A stretch of DNA of 64,000 bases, taken from assembly GCF_037152535.1 (NCBI RefSeq), contig NZ_JBBCMA010000002.1:1-64000 (forward strand), read 5' to 3'. Numbering within the stretch: the stretch's first letter is position 1; every line of letters starts with the position of its first letter. The notes beneath the pieces were generated by a model. It had not been told where the DNA came from. It searched no databases and saw only the letters and a program-made list of their open reading frames with translations. The position numbers were made by a program, and so were the translations under genes. Positions 44,563 to 53,006 of this stretch are shown here, piece after piece. Source of the DNA: Leclercia sp. AS011 (GTDB taxonomy: Bacteria; Pseudomonadota; Gammaproteobacteria; Enterobacterales; Enterobacteriaceae).

Positions 44563-45510
44563 TCAGGAGAGGGTGGCGGGAATGACGATCTGCCGGGGTT
44601 CGCTGCGGCCGTTGATCTGATCTATCAGCTGCATAGCGGCCTGGCGGCCGGAGTCAGCGTAGCCCGGATCGACGGTAACGATCTCCGGGTGGAGGAACTT
44701 CATCAGCGGGGTGTTACCCACGCTCGCCAGCTGCAGGCTGTCGATGCGCTGCTCTTGTAAGTACTTACTAGCGCCAAGAGCCAGGGTATCCGTGGCGCAG
44801 ACCAGCGCGGTAGTCTGCGGGGTCAGCACGTCGGCCACCTTCTCATAGCCCTGCTTCATCCCGAGGCCGGGCAACGCGGCCACCGCCGGCAGGGCATGCT
44901 GTTTGCAGAATTCGAGGTAGGCAGTATGGCGACGCTGGCCGGTGGTGACGTCGCTGTGGGGCACGCCAAGATAGCTGATATGGCGATGACCGCCGTCGTA
45001 CAGGCGCTGCATCAGGACGTGTATCGCTCCCTCATCGTCATAGCACACTGAGGCGAAGCCGCGGGCATCGCGGGCCAGCATCACCAGCGACGATTGCCAG
45101 GAGGCGAGCATCTGCTCGCTGAGACCGGTAAAGCCAAACAGCACCACGCCGTCGATATTGCGGCGTTTCAGCATCCCGAGGTGCTCCTCGACCATCTGCG
45201 GCGAGAACTTGCTCTCCATCATGATCGGATCGTAACCCTGCTCGTAAAAGATGGGCAGCATGGTCTGTACGGCCAGGTTTTCCGACAGCGAATCCAGACG
45301 GGTGACGATGATTGCCACCACTTTGTCGCTCTGCCCGCGCATGGCGCGCGCCGAGCGGGACGGGGAGAAGCCGTGCTGGTTCATCACCGCCTCGACGCGT
45401 TCGCGCGTGCGCTCGCTGACACCGCTTTCGTTGTTCAGCACCCGGGAGACGGTGGATTTACCCACGCCGCTCAGACGCGCGATGTCTTTAATGGTGAGGC
45501 GGTTCTGCAT
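44563..45510 (-). CDS. treR: Trehalose operon repressor TreR
   Basis: The 315-residue LacI-family regulator has an N-terminal HTH (TIKDIARLSGVGKSTVSRVL, residues 5-24), a hinge helix (PSRSARAMRG) and a periplasmic-binding-protein-like effector domain. It binds trehalose 6-phosphate as inducer. The ATG at 45510-45508 gives MQNRLTIKDIA, as in E. coli; an upstream frame of 22 codons is not conserved. It lies upstream of treBC on the same strand and is divergent from mgtA. Confidence 0.96.
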   Translation of the reverse strand: MQNRLTIKDIARLSGVGKSTVSRVLNNESGVSERTRERVEAVMNQHGFSPSRSARAMRGQSDKVVAIIVTRLDSLSENLAVQTMLPIFYEQGYDPIMMESKFSPQMVEEHLGMLKRRNIDGVVLFGFTGLSEQMLASWQSSLVMLARDARGFASVCYDDEGAIHVLMQRLYDGGHRHISYLGVPHSDVTTGQRRHTAYLEFCKQHALPAVAALPGLGMKQGYEKVADVLTPQTTALVCATDTLALGASKYLQEQRIDSLQLASVGNTPLMKFLHPEIVTVDPGYADSGRQAAMQLIDQINGRSEPRQIVIPATLS

Positions 45511-45588
45511 GCTTTCAGTCCTGTAACGCATTGATGAAATAATCAATAAGCCTAAATCGGGTGTCCGGTTCCGCAATGGGCAAAGTCT

Positions 45589-45605
45589 GGTTTACGTTTG
45601 GTTTA
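45589..45605 (+). promoter_or_regulatory. PhoP box of the mgtA promoter
   Basis: GGTTTA-CGTTT-GGTTTA is a perfect PhoP direct repeat (6-5-6). A -10-like TATCAT at 45618-45623 is 12 bp downstream, the normal spacing for PhoP-activated promoters. This fits induction of mgtA at low magnesium. Confidence 0.92.
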
Positions 45606-45610
45606 ATGCC

Positions 45611-45631
45611 CGGGCGGTATCATACCGCCCG
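45611..45631 (+). promoter_or_regulatory. 10-bp-arm palindrome overlapping the mgtA -10 element
   Basis: CGGGCGGTAT at 45611-45620 and ATACCGCCCG at 45622-45631 are perfect inverted arms around a single C. The symmetry centre falls inside the -10 hexamer TATCAT, so a dimeric protein bound there would block the promoter. It lies at or before the expected transcription start, so it is not chiefly an RNA feature. Confidence 0.6.
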
Positions 45632-45901
45632 AATTGTCACGAACGGTATGGCTAAAACACTATACTGCGCGCCGACTTACCTTTTTTTACTTACCGGAGG
45701 CTGTATGGATCCCGATCCCACCCCTCTCCCGCGAGGGAGAACCTGTTCTTTCCGGTAAGCCACTCCTCGCTGCCTTACCGGATGCGTAAGGCAGTGACGT
45801 TTTCCTGACGTCCCTGCATAACTGATACCGCTCTTCAGGCGTGGCTTTGTCACGTCTGAAGGCAAGACTGCGCCCGTTTTTACGGGTGCGGGGGACCTGT
45901 T
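45632..45901 (+). promoter_or_regulatory. mgtA 5' leader (Mg2+/proline-responsive)
   Basis: The leader of about 270 bases between the PhoP-dependent start and mgtA is similar in length to the E. coli mgtA leader. It contains the mgtL peptide gene and stable stems such as GCCTTAC/GTAAGGC near 45773-45793 and a CCCGTTTTTACGGG hairpin near 45873-45886. In E. coli, translation of mgtL and Mg2+ binding decide whether the RNA is terminated before mgtA. Confidence 0.75.
45705..45758 (+). CDS. mgtL: mgtA leader peptide MgtL
   Basis: A 17-codon frame reads [17 protein letters not shown], close to E. coli MgtL ([17 protein letters not shown]) in length and in its proline codons at positions 3, 5, 7 and 9. 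Its GGAGG ribosome-binding site precedes the ATG at 45705. Slow translation of the proline codons, or Mg2+-sensitive ribosome behaviour, controls transcription into mgtA. Conservation of the acidic-proline half with divergence after Arg10 supports the view that the first half is the working part. Confidence 0.9.
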   Translation: [17 protein letters not shown]

Positions 45902-48604
45902 ATGTTCAAAAATTTCACTCAACAGCTGCTGGCCCGGCTGAGCCGCCACCTGCCGCGTCGTCTGGTGCAGCGTGACCCGATGGCAACGGGCAAAACCGAT
46001 ACCGTTATCCCCGGCGCGCTGGCCGCCCACTGCCTGCGGATGGCTACCATGGACGAGCCCGCCCTGTGGCGCACCTTTGGTAGCCACCCGGAAGGACTGA
46101 CGGCGGCAGAGGTAGAGGCTGCCCGCGCAAGCCATGGCGAGAACCAGATCCCGGCGCAAAAACCGGCTCGCTGGTGGGTACATCTCTGGGCCTGCTACCG
46201 CAACCCCTTCAACCTGCTGCTGACGGTGCTGGGCATCATCTCCTATGCCACCGAAGACCTGTTTGCCGCCGGGGTGATCGCCCTGATGGTGGGCATCTCC
46301 ACCCTGCTGAACTTTATCCAGGAGGCCCGCTCCACCAAAGCGGCGGATGCCCTGAAGGCGATGGTCAGCAACACCGCCACCGTGCTACGCACCCTCAACG
46401 ATAAAGGGGAAAGCGGCTGGCGGGAGGTGCCCATTGATCAGCTGGTGCCGGGGGACCTGGTAAAGCTGGCCGCAGGCGACATGATCCCGGCGGACCTGCG
46501 TATTCTCCAGGCCCGGGACCTGTTTGTGGCCCAGGCCTCGCTGACCGGCGAATCCCTGCCGGTGGAGAAAGTCGCCCATAGCCGCGACCCGCAGCAGACT
46601 AACCCGCTGGAGTGCGACACCCTGTGCTTTATGGGCACCACGGTGGTCAGCGGCACGGCGCAGGCGATGGTGATCGCTACCGGGGGCAACACCTGGTTTG
46701 GGCAGCTGGCCGGGCGCGTCAGCGAGCAGGAGAGCGAGCCGAACGCCTTCCAGCAGGGGATAGGCCGCGTCAGCATGCTGCTGATCCGTTTTATGCTGGC
46801 GATGACTCCCATCGTGCTGCTGATTAACGGCTACACCAAAGGCGACTGGTGGGAAGCGGCGCTGTTTGCGCTCTCGGTGGCGGTGGGGCTCACCCCGGAG
46901 ATGCTGCCGATGATTGTCACCTCGACCCTGGCGCGCGGGGCGGTAAAACTCTCGAAGCAAAAGGTGATCGTCAAGCACCTCGACGCCATCCAGAACTTTG
47001 GTGCCATGGATATCCTCTGCACCGACAAAACCGGCACCCTGACCCAGGACAAAATTGTGCTGGAGCACCACACCGACATCTCCGGCAAGGTCTGCGAGCG
47101 GGTGCTGAATACCGCCTGGCTGAACAGCCACTACCAGACCGGGCTGAAAAACCTGCTCGACGTGGCGGTGCTGGCAGGGGTGGATGAAGCCGTTGCCCGC
47201 ACCCTCGCAACCCGCTGGCAGAAGGTGGATGAGATCCCCTTTGATTTCGAGCGCCGCCGGATGTCGGTGGTGGTGAGTGAAGAGCAGGGCGTGCATCAGC
47301 TGATCTGCAAAGGGGCGCTGCAGGAGATCCTGAATGTCTCTACTCAGGTGCGCCATAGCGGCGAGATTGTCCCGCTGGACGAGAGCATGCTGCGGCGCAT
47401 CCGCCGCGTCACCGATAACCTCAACCGCCAGGGGCTGCGGGTGGTGGCGGTAGCGAGTAAATTCCTGCCCGCACGGGAGGGCGATTACCAGCGCATTGAC
47501 GAATCGGATCTGATCCTCGAAGGCTATATCGCCTTCCTCGACCCGCCGAAAGAGACCACCGCTCCGGCGCTGAAAGCGCTGAAAAACAGCGGCATCACGG
47601 TAAAAATCCTCACCGGCGACAGCGAGCTGGTGGCGGCGAAAGTGTGCCGCGAAGTGGGGCTGGATGCGGGCGAGGTGGTGACAGGCAGCGAGATCGAAAC
47701 CCTCTCCGACGATGAACTGGCGGCGCTTGCCAAGTGTACCACCCTGTTCGCGCGCCTTACGCCGATGCACAAGGAGCGCATAGTCACCCTGCTGAAGCGT
47801 GAGGGGCATGTGGTGGGCTTTATGGGCGACGGCATCAACGATGCCCCCGCGCTGCGGGCGGCGGATATCGGCATTTCGGTCGACGGCGCGGTGGATATCG
47901 CCCGCGAAGCGGCGGATATCATTCTGCTGGAGAAGAGCCTGATGGTGCTGGAGGAGGGGGTGATCGAAGGCCGCCGCACCTTCGCCAACATGCTCAAGTA
48001 CATCAAAATGACCGCCAGCTCCAACTTCGGCAACGTCTTCAGCGTGCTGGTGGCGAGCGCGTTTCTGCCGTTCCTGCCGATGCTGCCGCTGCATCTGCTG
48101 ATCCAGAACCTGATGTACGACATCTCCCAGGTGGCCATCCCCTTTGATAACGTCGATGAGGATCAGATCCAGAAGCCGCAGCGCTGGGATCCGTCAGAAC
48201 TCGGCCGGTTCATGCTCTTTTTCGGCCCGATCAGCTCGATCTTCGACATTCTGACCTTCTGCCTGATGTGGTTTGTGTTTCATGCCAACACCCCGGAGCA
48301 GCAGACCCTGTTCCAGTCCGGCTGGTTTGTGGTGGGGCTGCTGTCGCAAACGCTGATTGTGCATATGATCCGCACCCGCCGCATTCCGTTCCTCCAGAGC
48401 CGTGCCGCCTGGCCGCTGATTGTGATGACGGGGCTGGTGATGGTGCTCGGCATCGCGCTACCGTTCTCGCCGCTGGCGGGGTATCTGCAACTGCAGGCGC
48501 TACCGCTCGGCTACTTCCCGTGGCTGGTGGCGATCCTCGCCGGGTACATGGTGCTGACCCAGCTGGTGAAAGGGTTCTATGCGCGCCGGTATGGGTGGCA
48601 GTAG
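45902..48604 (+). CDS. mgtA: Magnesium-translocating P-type ATPase MgtA
   Basis: The 900-residue P3B-type ATPase imports Mg2+ across the inner membrane. It has an actuator motif TGES (about residue 217), the phosphorylation motif DKTGT (about 378), the hinge MGDGINDAPALRAADIG (about 641-657), and about ten membrane segments. The N-terminus is amphipathic and basic as in E. coli MgtA. It follows the PhoP box, mgtL and the sensing leader. REP units lie after the stop. Confidence 0.97.
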   Translation: MFKNFTQQLLARLSRHLPRRLVQRDPMATGKTDTVIPGALAAHCLRMATMDEPALWRTFGSHPEGLTAAEVEAARASHGENQIPAQKPARWWVHLWACYRNPFNLLLTVLGIISYATEDLFAAGVIALMVGISTLLNFIQEARSTKAADALKAMVSNTATVLRTLNDKGESGWREVPIDQLVPGDLVKLAAGDMIPADLRILQARDLFVAQASLTGESLPVEKVAHSRDPQQTNPLECDTLCFMGTTVVSGTAQAMVIATGGNTWFGQLAGRVSEQESEPNAFQQGIGRVSMLLIRFMLAMTPIVLLINGYTKGDWWEAALFALSVAVGLTPEMLPMIVTSTLARGAVKLSKQKVIVKHLDAIQNFGAMDILCTDKTGTLTQDKIVLEHHTDISGKVCERVLNTAWLNSHYQTGLKNLLDVAVLAGVDEAVARTLATRWQKVDEIPFDFERRRMSVVVSEEQGVHQLICKGALQEILNVSTQVRHSGEIVPLDESMLRRIRRVTDNLNRQGLRVVAVASKFLPAREGDYQRIDESDLILEGYIAFLDPPKETTAPALKALKNSGITVKILTGDSELVAAKVCREVGLDAGEVVTGSEIETLSDDELAALAKCTTLFARLTPMHKERIVTLLKREGHVVGFMGDGINDAPALRAADIGISVDGAVDIAREAADIILLEKSLMVLEEGVIEGRRTFANMLKYIKMTASSNFGNVFSVLVASAFLPFLPMLPLHLLIQNLMYDISQVAIPFDNVDEDQIQKPQRWDPSELGRFMLFFGPISSIFDILTFCLMWFVFHANTPEQQTLFQSGWFVVGLLSQTLIVHMIRTRRIPFLQSRAAWPLIVMTGLVMVLGIALPFSPLAGYLQLQALPLGYFPWLVAILAGYMVLTQLVKGFYARRYGWQ

Positions 48605-48607
48605 GTT

Positions 48608-48684
48608 TGTGCCCGGCGGCGCTGCGCTTGCCGGGCCTACGCTCGACATGCAGGCCGGGTAAGGCGAAGCCGCCACCCGGCATA
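48608..48684. repeat. BIME: two REP units after mgtA
   Basis: GCCCGGCGGCGCTGCGC with TTGCCGGGCCTACG is followed by CAGGCCGGGTAAGGCGAAGC with CGCCACCCGGC, two REP palindromes separating mgtA from the accessory hexosaminidase gene. Confidence 0.85.
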
Positions 48685-48804
48685 TCGCTTTTGTCCCAAA
48701 TTCAACAACCTGTGATCTCCATCGGCGCATTTGCTTGACGATAATTTGAACGCATGTTAACAGAATGTTTTGCCTTTTTTCGGCCCGTCAAATAAGGAAC
48801 ATTC

Positions 48805-51189
48805 ATGTTACGGTACAGCCTCCTGACCGCCGGGCTTATGCTCGGTTTTTCTGCCTTTGCCGCCCCGGCAGGCGATCTCCCCCTAATGCCCTGGCCTGCG
48901 AAGGTCGAACGTCCCGCCACCCAGGGCGCGCTGGTGCTCAGCAATGATTTTTCCGTCAGCGTCACCGGGGACGATCTCGGCGATGCGGTGACGCGTCTGC
49001 GCCAGCGGGTGGCGCTGCAAACCGGCTGGACGCTTCAGCCCCAGGCCGACAAACCCGAAAAACCGACGGTGACTATCGCCATCGCCCGCAAAGTGGCCCC
49101 GCTGCCCAAACCGGACAGCGATGAAAGCTATAAGCTCACGGTGGATGCCAGCGGGGTGACGATCGCCGCCAACACGCGCTTCGGGGCGCTGCGCGGGATA
49201 GAGACCCTGCTGCAATTGATCCAGAACGGGCCGGAGCACACCTCCCTGCCGTGGGTTGCCATTGAGGATGCTCCGCGCTTCCCGTGGCGCGGCCTGCTGC
49301 TCGACTCGGCCCGCCACTTTATTCCGCTGGAGGACATCAAGCGCCAGATCGACGGCATGGCGGCGGCGAAACTCAACGTGCTGCACTGGCACTTAACCGA
49401 CGATCAGGGCTGGCGCTTTGCCTCGAAGCGCTACCCGAAACTGACCGAACTCGCCAGCGACGGCCTGTTCTATACCCAGGATCAGATGCGTGACCTGGTG
49501 CGCTATGCCACCGCACGTGGTATTCGCGTGGTGCCGGAGATTGACATGCCCGGCCACGCCTCGGCCATTGCCGTGGCCTATCCGGAGCTGATGAGCGCGC
49601 CGGGGCCCTACGAGATGGAGCGCCACTGGGGCGTGCTGAAGCCGGTGATGGATCCCACCAAAGAGGCCACTTACGCCTTTGCCGGGGCGATGGTCGCCGA
49701 ACTGGCAGCGATCTTCCCGGATCCCTATCTGCACATCGGCGGCGACGAAGTGGACGACAGCCAGTGGAAAGCCAATCCCGCCATCCAGCAGTTTATGCGC
49801 GACAACAAGCTGACCGACAGCCACGCGTTGCAGGCGTACTTCAACCGCAAGCTGGAGACGATCCTCGAGAAAAGCCAGCGCCAGATGGTGGGCTGGGATG
49901 AGATCTTCCACCCGGATCTGCCCAAGAGCATCCTGATCCAGTCCTGGCAGGGGCAGGACGCGCTGGGCGAAGTGGCGAAGCAGGGTTACAAAGGGATCCT
50001 CTCCACCGGTTTTTATCTCGATCAGCCCCAGTACACCGCCTATCACTACCGGAATGAGATCCTGCCCCAGGGGCTGAACAATGTGGATGTCATCACCGAC
50101 CGTGACAGCGCCCAGAGCTGGTCCTTCACCCTGCCGCGCCTGAAGGGCAAGCCGCTGGAAGGGAGCTTTACGCTGGTGAAAGGCGATGCGGGCTGGCGCG
50201 GCTTTATCGATTTCAACGGCAAATCGCGGCGGGCGGTGCAGGATATCGACTGGCGCAGCGACAACCAGGTGAGCTTCACCGTGGATACCTGGATGGGGGA
50301 GACCCGCCCGGTGGTGACGGTGAAAGACGACAAGATTGAGGGCTATTTCCTGCTGGGTAATGGCCGTTATCCGGTGACGGGCCAGCGGCTGGATGCGGTA
50401 CCGGAAGGGATCGCCCCGGCGGTGCCGGATGCCAGCCAGCAGGCCAATTTGCTGGGCGGCGAGGCGGCGCTGTGGGCGGAAAACGTCGCGGCCCCGGTGC
50501 TGGATATCAAGCTCTGGCCGCGGGCGTTTGCGGTGGCCGAGCGGCTGTGGTCGGCGCAGGAGGTAAACGATGTGGATAACATGTACACCCGCCTGCAGGC
50601 GATGGACAGCTGGTCAACGGTGTCGGTGGGGCTGCAACAGCATGCCCGTCAGCAGGTGCAGTTTACGCGTCTGGGGAACACCACCGACACTCTGGCGCTG
50701 AATATCCTCGCCCAGGCGCTGGAGCCTGCCCAGTACTACACCCGCAATCATCTCAAGTTCCAGGCCGGGAATTACGATCTGTTCGAGCCCCTGAACCGCC
50801 TGGCCGATGCCCTGGCCCCGGAAAGCAACACCGTGCGGCAGATGAACCGCTGGGCCGAACGGCTGGTGAGCGATGCCGAAGACAGCGAGAGCGCGGAGGC
50901 GCTGCGCCATCTGTTTACCCGCTGGCAGAGCAACACCCCGGACGCGCTGGCGCTGGCGGAGAACAGCTATCAACTGAAAGCGCTGAAACCGGTGATTCAG
51001 ACGGTGGATAAGCTGGCGGCGATTGGGCTGCGCCTAACGGATCTGGTGGCACGACAGGGGACGCTGGATGATACCGAGATTGCGTCGATTCAGGGGGAGC
51101 TGGATAAGGCGGCGCAGATTCAGGATGAAGTGGTGATTGCGGCGGTTTATCCGCTGGAGAAACTGCTGCGCGCGACGCGCAATCAGTAA
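48805..51189 (+). CDS. Secreted GH20 beta-N-acetylhexosaminidase (chitobiase type)
   Basis: The 794-residue protein has a signal peptide (MLRYSLLTAGLMLGFSAFA), a GH20b domain (about 25-145) and a GH20 TIM barrel. The catalytic Asp-Glu pair is in HIGGDEVDD (about residues 310-318), and substrate motifs include HWHLTDDQGWR and LGGEAALWAE. It should release GlcNAc, or a terminal oxidised residue's neighbour, from chitin oligosaccharides in the periplasm or outside. An extra segment of about 100 residues (about 430-530) separates two conserved barrel motifs, longer than in typical GH20 enzymes. AAGGAAC precedes the ATG. The gene is absent between mgtA and ridA in E. coli. Confidence 0.93.
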   Translation: MLRYSLLTAGLMLGFSAFAAPAGDLPLMPWPAKVERPATQGALVLSNDFSVSVTGDDLGDAVTRLRQRVALQTGWTLQPQADKPEKPTVTIAIARKVAPLPKPDSDESYKLTVDASGVTIAANTRFGALRGIETLLQLIQNGPEHTSLPWVAIEDAPRFPWRGLLLDSARHFIPLEDIKRQIDGMAAAKLNVLHWHLTDDQGWRFASKRYPKLTELASDGLFYTQDQMRDLVRYATARGIRVVPEIDMPGHASAIAVAYPELMSAPGPYEMERHWGVLKPVMDPTKEATYAFAGAMVAELAAIFPDPYLHIGGDEVDDSQWKANPAIQQFMRDNKLTDSHALQAYFNRKLETILEKSQRQMVGWDEIFHPDLPKSILIQSWQGQDALGEVAKQGYKGILSTGFYLDQPQYTAYHYRNEILPQGLNNVDVITDRDSAQSWSFTLPRLKGKPLEGSFTLVKGDAGWRGFIDFNGKSRRAVQDIDWRSDNQVSFTVDTWMGETRPVVTVKDDKIEGYFLLGNGRYPVTGQRLDAVPEGIAPAVPDASQQANLLGGEAALWAENVAAPVLDIKLWPRAFAVAERLWSAQEVNDVDNMYTRLQAMDSWSTVSVGLQQHARQQVQFTRLGNTTDTLALNILAQALEPAQYYTRNHLKFQAGNYDLFEPLNRLADALAPESNTVRQMNRWAERLVSDAEDSESAEALRHLFTRWQSNTPDALALAENSYQLKALKPVIQTVDKLAAIGLRLTDLVARQGTLDDTEIASIQGELDKAAQIQDEVVIAAVYPLEKLLRATRNQ

Positions 51190-51192
51190 AAA

Positions 51193-51350
51193 AAGCCCGG
51201 TGGCGCTACGCTTACCGGGCCTACAAACAGACCGCACCAACCCGTAGGCCGGGCAAGCGAAGCGCCCCCGGCACACAGACCGCACAAACCCGTAGGCCGG
51301 GTAAGGCGAAGCCGCCACCCGGCAAACAGACCGCACAGACCTGTTTACCG
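51193..51350. repeat. BIME with three to four REP units and a repeated spacer
   Basis: Three complete REP palindromes (starting near 51197, 51242 and 51292) and a final partial GTTTACCGGGCATC alternate with a nearly identical spacer, ACAGACCGCAC. The spacer occurs at about 51226, 51277 and 51325. The array lies between the convergent hexosaminidase and gbpA genes. The shared spacer indicates amplification of a REP-plus-spacer unit. Confidence 0.85.
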
Positions 51351-51364
51351 GGCATCAGGACAAC

Positions 51365-52822
51365 TTACTTCTTCAGGGTCCAGGCCATGGTCCAGTGGGA
51401 ACCTACGCCAGGCTCGAACTGGTTAGCCCCGGCTGCGTACTGCACGCAGTAGCCGCTGTATGGCGCTTTCTTACACTGGTAAGTTTTGCCATCTTTCGGC
51501 TGCAGAACCACGGTGCCTGCCTTGTAAGAGGCGATGTTCTGTGGGTAGGTATAGTCGTAGTTACCCGCGGCACCGTCGGTGCTTGACGCTTCGTTTTCCA
51601 GCATCATGTCAACCACGTCCTGGGCGAACAGCACGCCATCTTTGTTGGTTGCGTAGTATTTCAGCATGTGGTGACCGGCAGTCACGTCAGACAGGTTCAT
51701 GGTCACGTCCTGGTTGGCGTTGTTCATGTCCTGCTTCACATAGCCTTTTTCTGCGCCAGCGTGGTTCATCACGCGGGCTTCCAGGTTGACATTACCCTGG
51801 GTGTTCACGTGGAAGGTCACGGTCGCCGCGCCGTCTTTGATTTTGCTGAACTGGACGTTGGTGACAGCAATATCTTCGCTGGCCTGCGTCTGCTGCTCTT
51901 CATAGGAGATAGCGACAGATTTCAGGGTGCTGCCGTCTTTCACGTAGACGCTGTTCGCGCCGTGAACCGGGTTCACTACGCCGCTTTCGTCTTTAACACC
52001 CACACGCACGTCGCTGTGTGCGGCGTTGATCGCCTGCGCCAGATCGTAAGACCACTGGCTGGCCTGGCCCTGGGAAGCAGAAGCTACGGTCAGCTCGGTG
52101 CGCAGGGAGGTTACTTCGCCATTCGCATCGAAGAAGCGAGCAATCACTTTGTCGCCAGCGTTGACGTTGTTACCGGCGATCTGCCCGTCCAGCGTTTTGG
52201 TCCATTCTGAAACCACGGCCGGGGTTTCGTCCGGGGTGACGTTACCGCCGTTACCAAAATCGACGTCAATCGCCTGATAGAAGCTGTTAGTGGTATCGGC
52301 AATTTCCCAGACGGCGTAAATAACCTGATAGCCAGTACGCTGAGGAACATTACAGGTCATTTCCTGACGCTGAGCCGGTGCCTGGTTATTACCGTTAACG
52401 GTACAGAACGGCGTGGATTCAAATTGATCGCGGGTCAGCGGTTTATTTGGGTTCCAGTCCTGTTTCGTAATATACCAACGCCAGTTAACGGTTTTATGAG
52501 GTGCCGTGTGATACCAGGTAAAAGTATTTTTACCGGCGGTAATAGGTGTTTTGGTCCAGGCATTCAGACTCTGGCGATCCAGCTGTGAGTACTGGGAAAT
52601 ACCGGCGCTGGCCAGCTGACCATCCGGTGGCAGGGCGCCAGTCGGGAAGCCGGACGTACGTTCAACGCTCTGCGGTTCATATTGAACGGTACCGCAATCA
52701 ATATTTTTACCGAGCTTACACATATAAGCGCGGCTGGCCGGAGATTCTACATAACCGTGTGCTAAAGCCGATGAAGCAACCGTGAGAGTGGCAAGTGCCA
52801 ACGCAATTTTTGACAGTTTCAT
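51365..52822 (-). CDS. gbpA: GbpA: chitin-binding lytic polysaccharide monooxygenase (AA10)
   Basis: The 485-residue secreted protein has a signal peptide ending SSALA. The mature N-terminus is then His22 (HGYVESPASRAYMC), the first ligand of the copper histidine brace; His109 (TAPHKTVNWRW) is the second. The AA10 domain spans about 22-197. Two GbpA-type immunoglobulin-like domains (about 205-320 and 325-420) follow, and a C-terminal chitin-binding module (YKAGTVVLQPKDGKTYQC to the end). AA10 enzymes of this type cleave crystalline chitin with C1 oxidation, giving aldonic-acid ends; GbpA of Vibrio also mediates adhesion. It is convergent with the GH20 gene. Confidence 0.94.
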   Translation of the reverse strand: MKLSKIALALATLTVASSALAHGYVESPASRAYMCKLGKNIDCGTVQYEPQSVERTSGFPTGALPPDGQLASAGISQYSQLDRQSLNAWTKTPITAGKNTFTWYHTAPHKTVNWRWYITKQDWNPNKPLTRDQFESTPFCTVNGNNQAPAQRQEMTCNVPQRTGYQVIYAVWEIADTTNSFYQAIDVDFGNGGNVTPDETPAVVSEWTKTLDGQIAGNNVNAGDKVIARFFDANGEVTSLRTELTVASASQGQASQWSYDLAQAINAAHSDVRVGVKDESGVVNPVHGANSVYVKDGSTLKSVAISYEEQQTQASEDIAVTNVQFSKIKDGAATVTFHVNTQGNVNLEARVMNHAGAEKGYVKQDMNNANQDVTMNLSDVTAGHHMLKYYATNKDGVLFAQDVVDMMLENEASSTDGAAGNYDYTYPQNIASYKAGTVVLQPKDGKTYQCKKAPYSGYCVQYAAGANQFEPGVGSHWTMAWTLKK

Positions 52823-52964
52823 TTTTTATTCCATTAAAAAGGGTTAATGCTTTTTGGGCACGGCTAGTGTCGTCCGGAATAAAAAATTAGTCATTTCACG
52901 CTGCGATGAAAAAGAATAGTGAAAATGCTTGAAGGATATTTCGCGGTGTGTATTCAGAAAATAG

Positions 52965-52988
52965 AAAAGGCAGCCGAAGCTGCCTTTT
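52965..52988 (-). terminator. Intrinsic terminator of ridA
   Basis: AAAAGGCAGC and GCTGCCTTTT form a 10-bp symmetric stem with a CGAA loop. A/T runs on both sides allow bidirectional termination just beyond ridA. Confidence 0.92.
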
Positions 52989-53006
52989 GCATTTCAAAAT
53001 CAACAA

